A stretch of 64,000 nt of DNA, taken from positions 692,916 to 756,915 of the forward strand of contig NW_025937524.1 in assembly GCF_000764305.2 (NCBI RefSeq), in the 5' to 3' direction. The notes below the pieces were generated by a model. It had not been told where the DNA came from, searched no databases, and saw only the letters and a list, made by a program, of their open reading frames with translations. The stretch comes from Hyalella azteca. Taxonomy: Eukaryota > Arthropoda > Malacostraca > Amphipoda > Hyalellidae. Both the position numbers and the translations under genes were made by a program. How positions within the stretch are numbered: the stretch's first letter is position 1; every line of letters starts with the position of its first letter. This document shows, piece by piece, positions 46,001 to 57,983 of the stretch.

Positions 46001-49000
46001 ATTTGTAGATTCTCTTACAGGGATCGTAGCTGTATCAATGAACGTGAATTTATTGCGATTGGTACTGTTCGGAAACGGGCTAGCGGACGGCCACCCGGCC
46101 GCGGGCCATCATGACAGAACAACCTTCGGCGCGAGAGAACAACCTTCGGCGAACAACCTTAGCTAAGTGAACGTAAGTACTTACGCTCTATTTTCTTGTC
46201 TATGATTGGTGAATTTTGCTTGAAAGGCCGTCAATGATTGGCTGATGAACTTACGACCTCTTAACTTTTTTTGAAAGTATAGTCCCTGGTCTTCATTTGT
46301 AGATTCTCTTACAGGGATCGTAGCTGTATCAATGAACGTGAATTTATTGCGATTGGTACTGTTCGGAAACGGGCTAGCGGACGGACACCCGGCCGCGGGC
46401 CATCACGACAGCAGCAGACCGTACTTGACGTAACAACCTTCGGCGCGAGTTTTAGGGTCCTTATATACGCCGCCATCACGCAATCTGGACTGATGGAATC
46501 CCAGACTGATCGATTCCCCGAGAGATGGAATTTCTAACGCTTGGTCTCGAGAACAATCGTGCCACACACTACACCATTTTAACCCACATTCCAGTAGCCT
46601 TCTCAACTCCCTAACTCTCAATTAAATTTATAACTGAAGTAATCTAGTTATTTGCCCTTGAACTACATTTTATCATTACAACTGCATATCATTAGTCAGC
46701 AATGCTGAGTTGAGTATGTTAGTTTTTGTGTATATAGACTTACGTTGATCTTTTTATCAGTAGTTAATTCTCTGAAGCTGTCTCAACACTCGGAAAAAAC
46801 TTCGATTCAGCACAAACTCACAACAAGAGTGACACTGAAATATCAACTTCACGGATGAAAACGTCTCAATTTACTAAAAGATACTTCTGATTTTTTTTTT
46901 GTAAATTCCACTTAAAATTAGCCAACATTAACCACCTAGTGAACAAAAAAAAATTTCAGAAAGAGAAAGAAAATTTAGGCTACCAAATAATTAGTATATT
47001 TGAAACCCATTGAAAAATCTCCGGATTCAGAGAACTTGGGGAAAGGACAAAAATCCTTTAGTTTCAAGACTAACAACCCAAAATAAAACTTCCGTACTTT
47101 CAGACTGAGTGGCAGCCAACAAAGCAATCCTTGACAGAGTTTTGGACAGATTAATTTTCAGTTTTAATCCACCTTATAAATAATATACAGAAAAAGATAA
47201 TTTAGAAGTATAGAAGTTAAACTAAGGCTAAATGAAGAGTAACAACCTTGAGTCGCAGAGGAGCTAGCATCTCCGACGTCTGGTTGCTCTGCCAGTACGA
47301 GTGGTGGTGCTTCTTGCGACGCTTCTCACCGCTCTTCTCTTTATCTCGCTCCTTCTCCTTCTTCTTTTTCTTGGATCCATCTCTGTGTCGCTTTTCTTTC
47401 CTGAAATTAGATATTCCGATTATGCACAAGTCTAGATTACAAATGAATCTCTAAAAATAAATACACATCATAAAGATATGCCAAATAAAACAACAAAGCA
47501 CAATTGATTGCCTTTGGACAATTTTCGCCGCAGATCAAGTTCAAAACACATATATTACTTTTGAAGCAGCATGAGTTTGCGACTTGCAATAATATGGTGA
47601 CAGGGCCGAGTGAAGGAGTGCGACTGTGAGAGGCACACATAAATGCGATAACTAATGCGGCAGATAATTTTCGTCACTTGATCACGATCTACACATGAAC
47701 ATTGAAATATTCATTGAAATGCTGAAAATATGAGAGCAGTTTCTTAACAGACTTAATGCAGGCTAAGGCCAAGTACTCTAAGCTTTAGTTTAGTCAAGAA
47801 ATGAGAGGCTAAACATTTCTTTTAAGTTAGTTATTGAACCGAATTTAATGAGCCCATTGAAACAGACTAAAATAATCATGCCTGGGACTGGAGGCAGACA
47901 CGTCTTCCTCGTGGCTTGGGGCAGAATCAGCAACAGGTGAGTGCAGAGCAGACGGTAACGTGTCAGCGCTGATGTCGAGTATAGACGGGGACGGCGAGCA
48001 GACAGATAACGCGGGCGTGACTGTGGATGGAGAGCTGACACTCAACGCTGACACGGATGAAGGGGATGTCGTGGGTAAAACGGAGGTAGGTATTGCAGAT
48101 ACGGGTGTGGATAAAGACGACAAGACCACAGTAGGGGCCGGAGAATAAATAGAAACAGATGATGAGGAAGAAGCTAATGAAGTTGATGAATTATTAGAAG
48201 TACTGGATGACGACGATACACAAGACTTGTTTGGATCAGGAAGCGATAAGGGTACACCCGATGCAGTATTGTCAGATGGAGTTATACTTTTTGTCACTGT
48301 ACCACACGGCTGAGTCAGGTTTGTTGTTTTAGGTTCGGCACACGAAGTTTGGCACTTACTGCTGTCTTTGGTATCGTTTATAGAACTACCATCAATATGG
48401 TCTTTCTTCGCACTGGTCAAGTTGCTTTGACTCGCATCAGAAGCGGAAGGGTCTGTATTCTGAAGCGTAGGTAAATCATGCAATATTTTCTTTTGATCAG
48501 TAGGCCCGTGTTGCCCCCTGCGTGTTCTGCTACCAGGTGACCCTAGAGGAGATATTGGTGTCGCTTTATCCTGTTTAAGTTTCTCATCTCTGATAATATC
48601 CTTGGTGACGTCACTGATAACGTTCTCTATCGTCTTCCTAGCACGCTTCATTGACGACGTCGACGTTCGCTTGGCACCATCGTTGCTACGGCGTCGCTTC
48701 ACCGGCGTCGTGATGGCGCTGCCACAAGCTTTGTTCTTGGTGCTCGACGCTGGCTCGGGGACAGGGGAGGAGCAAGGAGGGGGGGAGCGGTCCAGTGTCT
48801 GACAGAGCAATACATAAAACTGTACTTTTGAGACGTCATGCTGTTTGAATATTCAATATAAATAATAAAAAATATACTATGAAAATGAAAATAATAATAA
48901 ATGAATACACGCCGAAGGATTTAAATCAAGAGCCAAAATCATCATTTTGACTTGTGAACTTCATTAACTATATTAAATAAAATATAATTCTCCAAAATGA

Positions 49001-52000
49001 TTGTCACTAAATAACAGGATATTTTCTGGGTAATAAAGCAAATACTTAGAATCAACAAATACAGTGGACGCGAGATCCTAGTTATGAACACGCTAAATTT
49101 TCAGAGTAAAGACGGGAGGGGAGAATGTGATCAAACTTCAAGATAGCGAGCCCAAAGAAATCCCATGTAACATCACAAGTATTTAGTACTCGTGTGAAAA
49201 TTGTATTGAATAATATCAACTGCGCTCATAAGTAAAATACACGTTTATGAAGTAGAACTGAGGTACCTTCTGCTCAGATGTGACGGAGGGCGAGAACTTG
49301 GCAGGCTCTTTGATGATCCTGCGAAGCTGTCGGGGCGCATTTGTGTCAACTTCAGGCAGCTTTTCCGAGTCTGAGGTGCGACAGCAGTCTGAACATTGCC
49401 TGCATACAGAACACGTATTAATAGTCATTACCAAGCATACAAATTGAGAAATATATGCAAGGTGGGCAGCAATGATCATGCTACTATGTCTCGTTTAGAG
49501 AATGAGAAGTTGTAATTTCAATTGAAAAAGATTAATTGAGTCAGAAATTTTGTGTGAAGCACAGCATGGCTAACAATTAAATGTATAAAATTCTTTCGAC
49601 CAAAATAACAAAAAAAAAAATAAAATTAAAATAGTGATAAGTTAGCAATATTAGGAGGCAAATAGGATACTGATGAAGTATTTGAGATCAATTTCTCCAA
49701 TCCATGCAGAAAGCGACCGAGCTTATGATGAAAATAGTAATTGACATCAGAGACTGTTGTTGGCCACTCGCTGTGCTAGTACTAGAATAGAGATTTAAAA
49801 ATGGCAATAGAGATTGCAATGGACGAAAAAAAAATGCGGGGTTTACCATCCCATTTGTTTAGTTTTCTTTGGCATCCTAGAGAGGGGCGGGTCGAGGCAG
49901 CAGAGATGGTAGTAGAGGGCGCAAGTGTCGCATAAGATCTGCAGGTGCTGGTCATTTGTTTGCAGACACACGCTGCACGTGTGCGTCTCTCTGTCCTGTG
50001 TGGACAGTAAATAATGTTAGCTCTTCATGAAACGTGGCTGGCATATGGAATCAACAAAGAAAAACAAAACGTTTGACACAAAACATGGTACAATTGGACA
50101 AAACTAATAATACAAATTGGCAAGAAACAGTTGACTCCAGATAAAGTCCTTTAACATCTCAGCCTATTGAGTCCTTTAACATCGCAGCCTATTGAGTCCT
50201 TTAACATCTAAGCCTATCGAGTCCTTTAACATCTAAGCCTATTGAGTCATTTAACATCTAAGCCTATTGAGTCTTTTAACATCCAAGCCTATTGAGTCAT
50301 TTAACATCTAAGCCTATTGAGTCTTTTAACATCTCAGCCTATTTAGTCCTTTAACATCAGTCCTTTAACATCCAAGCCTATCGAGTCCTTTAACATCCAA
50401 GCCTATTGAGTCATTTAACATCTAAGCCTATTGAGTCTTTTAACATCTCAGCCTTTTTAGTCCTTCAACATCCAAGCCTATTGAGTCCTTCCACATCTAA
50501 GCCCATTGAGTGCCCTGATAATTACACGAGAATTAGATGCTTTGGCAGGAGGCGTGGATGGCGTATCAAGATTCGGGTCTTTAGGAGTCAGTGAGGGGAC
50601 GATCTCCCCCGCAGACGCGGGAGGTGCAGCTGGCGTTGACGCTGTCATCATCACGTCAGCCGGAGCCTGGCGTTCGGGAATGGTGCTCCCTATTCTCGGC
50701 CCTAACACTCCGCCTACAAAAATATTCAAAATAACAGTTTATGATATTTATAATATAAATTAAGCAATTATCAAACTGCAATCATTGATTCGGTCATCAC
50801 ACTATCTTTGGTCATGTAATTTCATTGGAGGTCACGTAAGAATGGATCCACTTTGTGTTCCAAAATAAAGAAATATTGTAAACAAATGATCATATAGAAA
50901 TGAGAGAAGCAATTGCTACACAAAGAGTTTAACAAAAAGGCAATGAAGGAAAATATGGAAAAAAATTCCCTTTAAAGTTGTAAATCAGTTGCCAGGTAAA
51001 AAGCGTACTCATATTAGACGGTAGAGGATCAGACATCATCTTGGCAGCAGCTTTAGTGATGAGCCTCCTTGTCTCCCTGCCTCCTCCCAGGCCAGGCTGG
51101 TTATTGACTGGCGGCTCAGGCGGCGGCACTGCCGTCAATGAGTTGTGAATGGCGGCTACCACTGGAGGTAGGGGCAGTGGGCGGCCGGCAAGGCCTTTCA
51201 ATATATTGTGAAGCTCCAAACTTTTAGCGAGAAGCGAGTCCTTTAGTTCGTTTTCAGCTTTATTTTCTCGCTCTGCTTCAGCAAGGAGTTCACTAATTTT
51301 CCTGTCATCTTCTGAAAGCTTTGCATTCTCAGCAAGCAGCTGCTCCAGTTTTGATTTCATCTCTTTCAGCCTGCGGCCCCTGTCGACATAATAGCTTGTG
51401 AATTCAACTGAGAAGGCCGGAGGTACGTGCCACTTTTTCCTAATATCCCCAACTGCATTAACTTCCGCCTCGTGCGTCTCAGTGGGCAACCCCATGAGTT
51501 GCGTTTTGTGCAGCAGCGTCCTGAAGAGACTGGCGCAGGTGCTGATGGATCGCGGCATCTTTTGTGTAGGGAACCACGGTGTAGGTCGAGCTGCTTTCAC
51601 CTGGTCGTACTTCTCCCTATACTTCACAAGCTTCCGGTCCAGTCGGCTTTGATCTTTGTCGCTGATGACGGCACTATCGGTGTGCTTGACATGAAGCTGG
51701 AGCGTGAGCCAGTTGCGCTTGCGGCGCTTCATGAGCTCTTTGTCTGTGTGTAACTTGCAGTGAGCATAGTAAGGATCCGCTTGATCTGCTTCTCCATGGT
51801 TTACTTCTGATAAAAGGCCCTCCCGTTGTGCACACGTCACATGGAAATATGAACGGCACATGCCTGCATCACAGCCTATGCAAACGCCTGTCTTGGCATA
51901 ACGAATATCCTCACACAGAGAGCAAACTTTGCTGCCCCAGCGGCTGTAGGCCATCTCAAATAACGTCGGGAAAGAGAGCTTATCCACCTGAAATACAAAT

Positions 52001-54402
52001 ATGTACTTTAGATGTTTTAATATTTGCATAAAAACATATGCATCAAACAAAAAAAAAACATCTTTACCTAAAGTTACATCATGTCATGATGTCACAGTTG
52101 GCTCAGTATCATGGAGAGAAAGTTAGCTTACCTCACTAAAAGCCACACCAGGAACGTAGAGCGCACAGACAAGATGCACCCAGCGGCCCATTTCTGTTTC
52201 TTTAAAAATGCTGTGTCCTGTAAAATTGATTAAATATGAACAATGTAGTATAATCGATTTCTAACCAGGTTATACTCGATAAATATATAATATGGACAAT
52301 TATGAAGTACCGGTAATTCAATAGTGAGTTATAAAAAACACCTAGAAAATTTAAATAAGCCTTCCAAGGCTTTCATCTAACACAAACCAAAATAGGAATT
52401 GTTCTTTTGGGAACATTTTTCACAACAGACCAAATATGCAAAAAGTGTTACTGACCAAGATTTGGACAGAGCTCACAAGGTGGGTTACGAACGCCAGCTT
52501 TGCAGGCGTCACAGAACCAGGGTTCAGTGGAACATGATGACACTGTGGATGACACTGACACTGTATCACTGACACCATAGCATCCCTCATGCACGCTGAC
52601 ATGACACCAACCATCGCAGGTGACAATTTCATTAGCATCATCTGAGTTGTCTCCAAGACAAACAGCACACACGAGAATCTGCCGAATACAAAACATACAA
52701 GTTACACAATTAAAAAATTCTTTATCTCTAGTTTAATATCTATCATTAATCATCATTTGTATATAGAAGGCATGACAACATAAGTTAATTTTTTTGAACA
52801 TTTTTATCAATGGATAAAAAGAGGTTTATGTGCCTTGAACAACCACTTAGATTAGTTTGTAAAACACATTTGTTCCTGAATAATTACTTAGTGAGACAGG
52901 CTAAATCTCTAATTAACCAATCTTGAAATGGTAAGCACATGGATATTAAACAAAATTTAAAAGAATAAATTGGTTATCTTATAAATTGCAATACACACAC
53001 TACCACCAGTAAAAGTTGAAAAAAATAAGAAAAGTCTAATCCTATCAGAAAACTAAATTGGAATGGTTGACAAAAAATGATCATGGGGAGATTCATTTTG
53101 TAAGTTATTTCTACAATAAGCTCTAGCAAACAAACTTTGTGGCCATCAATCTTCTGTTTCTTCTGTGCACTTTCCAGCAACTTTTGCATGCTGAGACCAT
53201 TTGTTGATGGCTGTGCATCTTCAGGCAGCATTGCATTTTCAACATCAGAATTGCTGCCATCCTCATCTTCATCATCAGAGCTACTGCCATCATCAGCATC
53301 AGGATCACTATTGATGGAGATGTCATCATCGTCATTGAGCTTTGCTTCATCAACGTTGAAGTCACTATCATCGCTGCTATCGCCCATGTCCAGGAGAGCA
53401 AGGTCTATGAGGGCAGCTTTAGACGCCTTCACTTTCCGCTTCCCAGGCTCACGATCAACTGCAAAAGTACCTTATGTTAATGTAAAATTCATATATAGAA
53501 AATATTTTCAACAGAAAATTTGTTTATGTGATAATTTATTGGCTTTTCAAATGTTATTAATTTCATCATTTTATGGGTTAATTGTTTAATTTAAATTGAA
53601 AATAATTTGTAAAAGTTTATTAGGTAAATGGTCCTTTCAAAAGAGAACAAATATATAAATCTACTTTTCACCAAGTTAGAAAAATTATTGATTTTTATTA
53701 TCTATATTTTTTACATTTCAAGACATAAAATACAGATTTAAAAAAAAAATCATGAAATTATGACTTCAAAAAAGTATCCATAGAAAAGCTTGAGTAAAAC
53801 TTGAAAAATTATTAAAATAGACAAAGTTTAAGCCCTTTTTTGAGTCAAAAATTGAAAATGATTTATTCTTTAGTTCAATGAATTTTCACCATTCTCTTTG
53901 CAATATTTTACTGAATGTTTAAACTGACAATGGAATGGAGCTAGAAAACATTACTACAAAACATTTTCTTTATAGATATGATGACCTTTTGTGGACATTT
54001 CTCTGCTTTTCAATTTCTAATTTCAATCATCTGATGCCAAATTCTCCTTCTAGGCCTAAAGACTTTACTAAATTCACTTTTAATTGCTCAATAGCCTGCT
54101 CAAATAGCTTCCTTCATAAAAATCACATCAAATATTACCTAAATTATTGGAACATCAGTGAATCACCATTGAAAAAAATGGTTTTCAATGGCATTTGCGA
54201 ACTAATTTTCTCAATGTTTAAAATTTCAATTATGCACAATTTTTTTAAATCGGAATTGATACCGTCGTTCAAGCGCGCTTCAACTTTCAAGCTGCCCTAC
54301 TACTACTATAACAAACTTCAAAGCACTGAGTGCAGTGCGACGCTAAATTGGTGATTTCAAGTGATTAAATATTTAAACGTAGATAATGATGAACTTACCC
54401 AT
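43053..54402 (-). CDS. PHF14: PHD finger protein 14 (PHF14), 14 exons, complete
   Basis: PHF14 is a nuclear histone-reading PHD protein. Exons join in phase: 54402-54399, 53458-53136, 52678-52456, 52217-52132, 51987-51009, 50713-50526, 49995-49847, 49399-49267, 48798-47882, 47400-47247, 45058-44905, 44409-44225, 43597-43488 and 43167-43053. They give 1,239 residues, longer than human PHF14 (~890-950). Start: ATG in GCCATGG, giving MVDREPGKRKVK, which aligns with the vertebrate N-terminus; DSSDDSDFNV follows. PHD1 lies at about residues 113-180, extended PHD about 215-300 (GVCIGCDAGMC, YFHVTCAQREGLLSE), then a coiled coil, PHD3 about 606-660 (CSVC..CDTCALYYHLCCLDPPL), RRIIKEPAKF, a Ser-rich ~305-residue exon, a basic Lys-rich exon, and PHD4 at the C-terminus (CDVC..CDECHKAYHFNCLEPPLKK). 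The frame upstream of the start is open, so the protein could begin earlier, at an ATG giving MSEDGTNND. Confidence 0.95.
44451..44880. repeat. ~155-bp tandem array in a PHF14 intron
   Basis: Three copies starting with cactgaaatattattgatta and containing gtataatccacggaaccaaa lie upstream (gene sense) of the exon at 44409. They do not include its acceptor. Confidence 0.88.
45845..46420. repeat. ~250-bp direct duplication containing two MITE copies
   Basis: 45,845-45,995 and 46,151-46,290 are MITE copies of the ctatactttcaaaa family (the second lacks its left end). Each is followed by the same ~120 bp (cattgtagattctcttacag, gggctagcggacgg, ggccgcgggccatca). The repeat unit is therefore MITE plus flank, duplicated in tandem with ~50 bp of aacaaccttcggcg motifs between. 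It lies in a PHF14 intron. Confidence 0.88.
50140..50510. repeat. 25-bp minisatellite after a PHF14 donor
   Basis: About fourteen units of gagtcctttaacatctaagc plus ctatt begin ~20 bp past the donor at 50526. They lie next to the junction but do not copy the donor itself. Confidence 0.92.
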
Positions 54403-54540
54403 GGCTCTGAGAAAGAGGCCCACTGAATCTGCTTTTGGATCATTGTTTGTGCCGTCTTCAGACATCTCCAGCTCTAACGTGCCAACACGTTCATTGAAGT
54501 TGTTTACCTGCGGCGTCGCGTTCGGAACTTTGGACTTGTC
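54403..54540 (-). other. Probable 5' exon part of PHF14 (UTR or extended coding)
   Basis: In gene sense an acceptor-like ttgttcacag precedes an open frame (DKSKVPNATPQVNNFNERVG, then MSEDGTNNDPKADSVGLFLR) that runs directly into the PHF14 ATG in frame. A TAG sits just upstream of the acceptor. Whether these residues are translated cannot be settled from sequence. Confidence 0.5.
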
Positions 54541-54729
54541 TGTGAACAAAACTTTACCCTAATTATTTATTTTTAACCTAAATCCACTATGGCAGCAGAA
54601 AATATAATACCTATGACAGTATTTTTGTCATTGCACTGTTATAACATAATGAAATATATTTGGTATTTGTACAAACTTGATGAACAGTAGACAAATTGGA
54701 AAAAATGTTAGTTAAAGTTTAAGTTTAAA

Positions 54730-56560
54730 GTGCAAGGCCTCATCAAAAATAGATCAGCTGAAGAAATCCTTGGACGAGGACAAGGCTAACGTACTTCATC
54801 AGTTCTTTAGCAATTGACTTTAACAGTATTTCAGCTATTTAGGAACGCCCAGTGTGCTCGAATTGAACAATTTTTTATATACGCGAAGAGGTTCTCGAGC
54901 GCTTGGTCTCTCGGAACCCTAACAAATCATGTGGACCAGACGGTTTCCATCTTAGATTACTAAAAAAATCAGCAACTGTTTTGGTCGGCCCTATGACTGT
55001 ATTTTTCATAAGACCTTGAACGAACAGACATTGTAGGCCAATTGGAAAGAAGCAAGGGTGATACTTTTGTTAAAAAAAGTGATATTGTTCAAAAAGCGTG
55101 ACCCCGGTAGCTATCGTCCTATTAGTCTTTCAAGTGTTGTTTGTAGGACTATGGAATCTGTAGTGCAAGATAGGATGACTGATCACTTGACAGTTAACCA
55201 TATCCTATCAGACTGTCAACACGGCTTCATAAGCCGGCAGATCTTGCGCCACTAACATCTTGTCTACTTTGAATGATTTTGGATTTGCCTGCTGGACGAA
55301 GGCGAGGCAGTGGATGCAGTGCATCTCGATTTTGCCAAAAAAAAGTTTACAGTGTTCCGCATGAACAGCTGTTACATGTGGAACATGGGAATAGAGAGAA
55401 ATGTACTTCAATGGATTAGAAATTTTCTTCTAGGTTGGCGTCGGCTGGTCAGTATTAACGGAATTTTTCAGAATGGGCATAAGTGCACAGCGGCGTGCCT
55501 CAGGGAAGCGTTTTCGGGCCAGTTCTATTCGTTGTGTTTATAAAGGAACTGCCGGAAGCAGTTGCAAGCGTGTGCTAATATGATGACGACACAAAAGTTT
55601 GTAATACAGTTATGGATGCGTCGAATAAAGGACAATTATTACCAGATGATCTTGATAGTTGGCTAGGCTGATGCACTGCAACTGGGTTTTAATGCTGTAG
55701 AGTGTAAAAAGATTTGAAGTTTTTTGTCAACAAGGAGTTGAAATTTCAAAGGCATATAGAAACACGAGTTGATAAAGTCAATGAACTGCTTGGACTCATC
55801 AGACGCTCCTACGAGTACCTGGATGCAGGAACGATGAAGCTGTTGTTTTTTGCTGTCGTGCACCCAAACCTAGAGTTTGGAAACGCCGTGTGGTCACCGA
55901 AATTAAACAATATACAAATTTAGTTGAGAGTGTTCAAAGACGTGCACCGATGATAGTTTTATGCTTGAAGGGCAAGGCTTATGAAGGAAGGTTGGCAATT
56001 ATGAAGCCAATAAGTCTTTGCTATCGGCGTCTGCGTGGGGCCATAAGGAAGTATACATGTAAACCCATGTTTTCTGCAGATCCAGAAGGATTACTAGAAT
56101 TTGTAACAAGAACCAACACCAAAGGCCACGGCTATAAACTAAAAAACTGCGCAGTAACTCCTCCTCACAACACTTATCGCTTCCAGTCATCGACGTATGG
56201 AACAAACTCACTGCTTGCATCGTTGGCACTTCGACTGAACTTTACGAAAAATATTGACATGATGGTTCATTATTTTTCTAAATATCTTTGGAAGCAATGA
56301 CATCCATCGAATTCCTTTGTCTCACAACCATTGAATGAAGCAATTAAAGCATAACAATTCAATTCAATGTTGGATTTTCAGCAGATGCTCTAAGCTTCAA
56401 CTCCAATTTTTGGATTGATCCGGTCAACAGACCAGTTCTCAGATCTTATAGCATCAAATCAGAGAAGTCAAGAAGTCATCATAGAAGTCAAGAGCATCAT
56501 TAGAAGAATCGGCGACAGGCCAACTCGGCCTATTCTTTAACGCTGATATTGTTATGTATA
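54730..56560 (+). pseudogene. LINE reverse transcriptase copy B (decayed)
   Basis: The pieces are in order but in different frames: SCGPDGFHLRLL, FKKRDPGSYRPISLSSV, HILSDCQHGFIS, a damaged catalytic box (YDDD preceded by a stop, near 55,580), FVNKELKFQRHIETRVDKVN, a C-terminal block ending near 56,297, and the 3' tail gaatcggcgacaggccaact and ggcctattctttaacgctga. It lies between PHF14 and the MGC-protein gene. Confidence 0.88.
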
Positions 56561-56685
56561 ATGGCAACATCGATATATAAATATAATAATAAGTAAAAAA
56601 GCATGACTGACAGTAGAAAATAACCACATAGTCCATCGACATAGTCCACACATGGTCCCAACGGGTACATCTGCCAACTTCTTAC

Positions 56686-56781
56686 GTGCAAATATAATTT
56701 GGTGTGGCTTTCATTATAAACAATTTTCATTCTGTTAGTTTTTACGAAATATTTTGGAGGATCATCAATGACGGCACTCAT
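56686..56781 (-). other. Candidate orphan first exon (ATG plus strong donor)
   Basis: ATG at 56781 opens a 32-codon frame (MSAVIDDPPKYFVKTNRMKI and so on) ending TTGCAC|gtaagaag, a good donor in phase 0. The piece KTNRMKIVYN..KLYLH faintly resembles the start of FLYWCH zinc fingers. The exon at 54540 needs phase 1, so the two do not join directly; an intermediate exon or another gene would be needed. Confidence 0.25.
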
Positions 56782-57983
56782 TTTAACTCAATGCAGCCTT
56801 GTTGTTAAGACCACCAAGTTTGAAGCAGCGAATTGCGAAGCGAGATCGAAACTCATAGGTAGCTGTGAAAATTTTGGTGGCGAAACCAGAATTTTGTGTG
56901 TGGGTCACGGTTTCGTGACCCGCCGCTCGCTGTAAATACATAGAGATGCTCGGAACCGGTATCTGGTTTTGCCTGATTCACTTTCATTGCCATTCATAGT
57001 TTCATTAGGTGCATTATTTTCGTTAGTTGATTGATCATACGGCTAATGAAACGAAGGCAATTTTGACGGGTCGGTTTAAATTGGCAATTATGGCTGGGTT
57101 CGGGTGTTGGAACCAAAATTTCGTCGAGATCACAAGGCTTATTTTCTAAAATAAAACAGTTCGAAATCAACCGAAAACCTGACGCTGTTATGACTGCGGA
57201 ATTTTCAGACTTGTTGATTAGTGTACGCCGTGTATCGTCCCAGACAAAATAGATTTCCGTTCTGAACTAAACTGAAGCTTAGCAGCCTAAAATTCAATTA
57301 CCGCAATATGATCACTAATTTCTCTGTTGTTTTACCCGTAGCGTGCTGTTTCTCGAATAAAAATTACACTACATTATAGCTTTTAACTGGACATGAGATC
57401 ACGGTTGAAAAAAATTATCAAAAAAATAACTATTCGTGTGACTTTATTACTGTGAAAAAGTCGCTGTCCACTCGTCCGTCATGCGCCTCCATCCGCAAGT
57501 GTCTTAACGATTGAACATTCCAGGCACTGACGCTCACCAAACAATGAGACAAACTATGCACCGGCCGCACTTGCAAGCCGGCCTTCATACGGAAAGGTTC
57601 AGTGCGACTCCATGGGGTGCAACAATCATCGATCTAGTGTTATTGTTGCTCCAACTATAGACGTCGCGTACGAATCAACTATTTTGCTGACAGATGATTG
57701 AAACACACGCTCTGAATTAGTGATTTTTTAGCCGTGTCTATTTTCTCGGTGCTGTAATCTTCTGAATTTTCATTTATTCGGTATCAATTAATTGTATGTT
57801 TAAAATAATGATCAGAAATTGCCAATGGAACCCTTGCGCTAATGATTAACATTCTATTGATGAAACAAAGCTCGATACAGACGAAAAATGGCCTAGGCTT
57901 GATTACTCAATAATTATTCCGGAAATGTAACTCCACATATTGGACCGCGATTATTGTAAATTAGATATTATTTTCCTGCAACA
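56782..57983. other. Intergenic region with the presumed promoter of the MGC-protein gene
   Basis: No TATA box or start site can be assigned with confidence. No coding exon is recognised. Confidence 0.4.

Noticed and set aside
47960..48148. Acidic plus-strand frame inside the PHF14 Ser-rich exon
   Set aside because: Antisense shadow of the in-phase PHF14 exon.
53137..53589. Ser-rich 150-residue plus-strand frame
   Set aside because: Antisense of the acidic N-terminal PHF14 exon.
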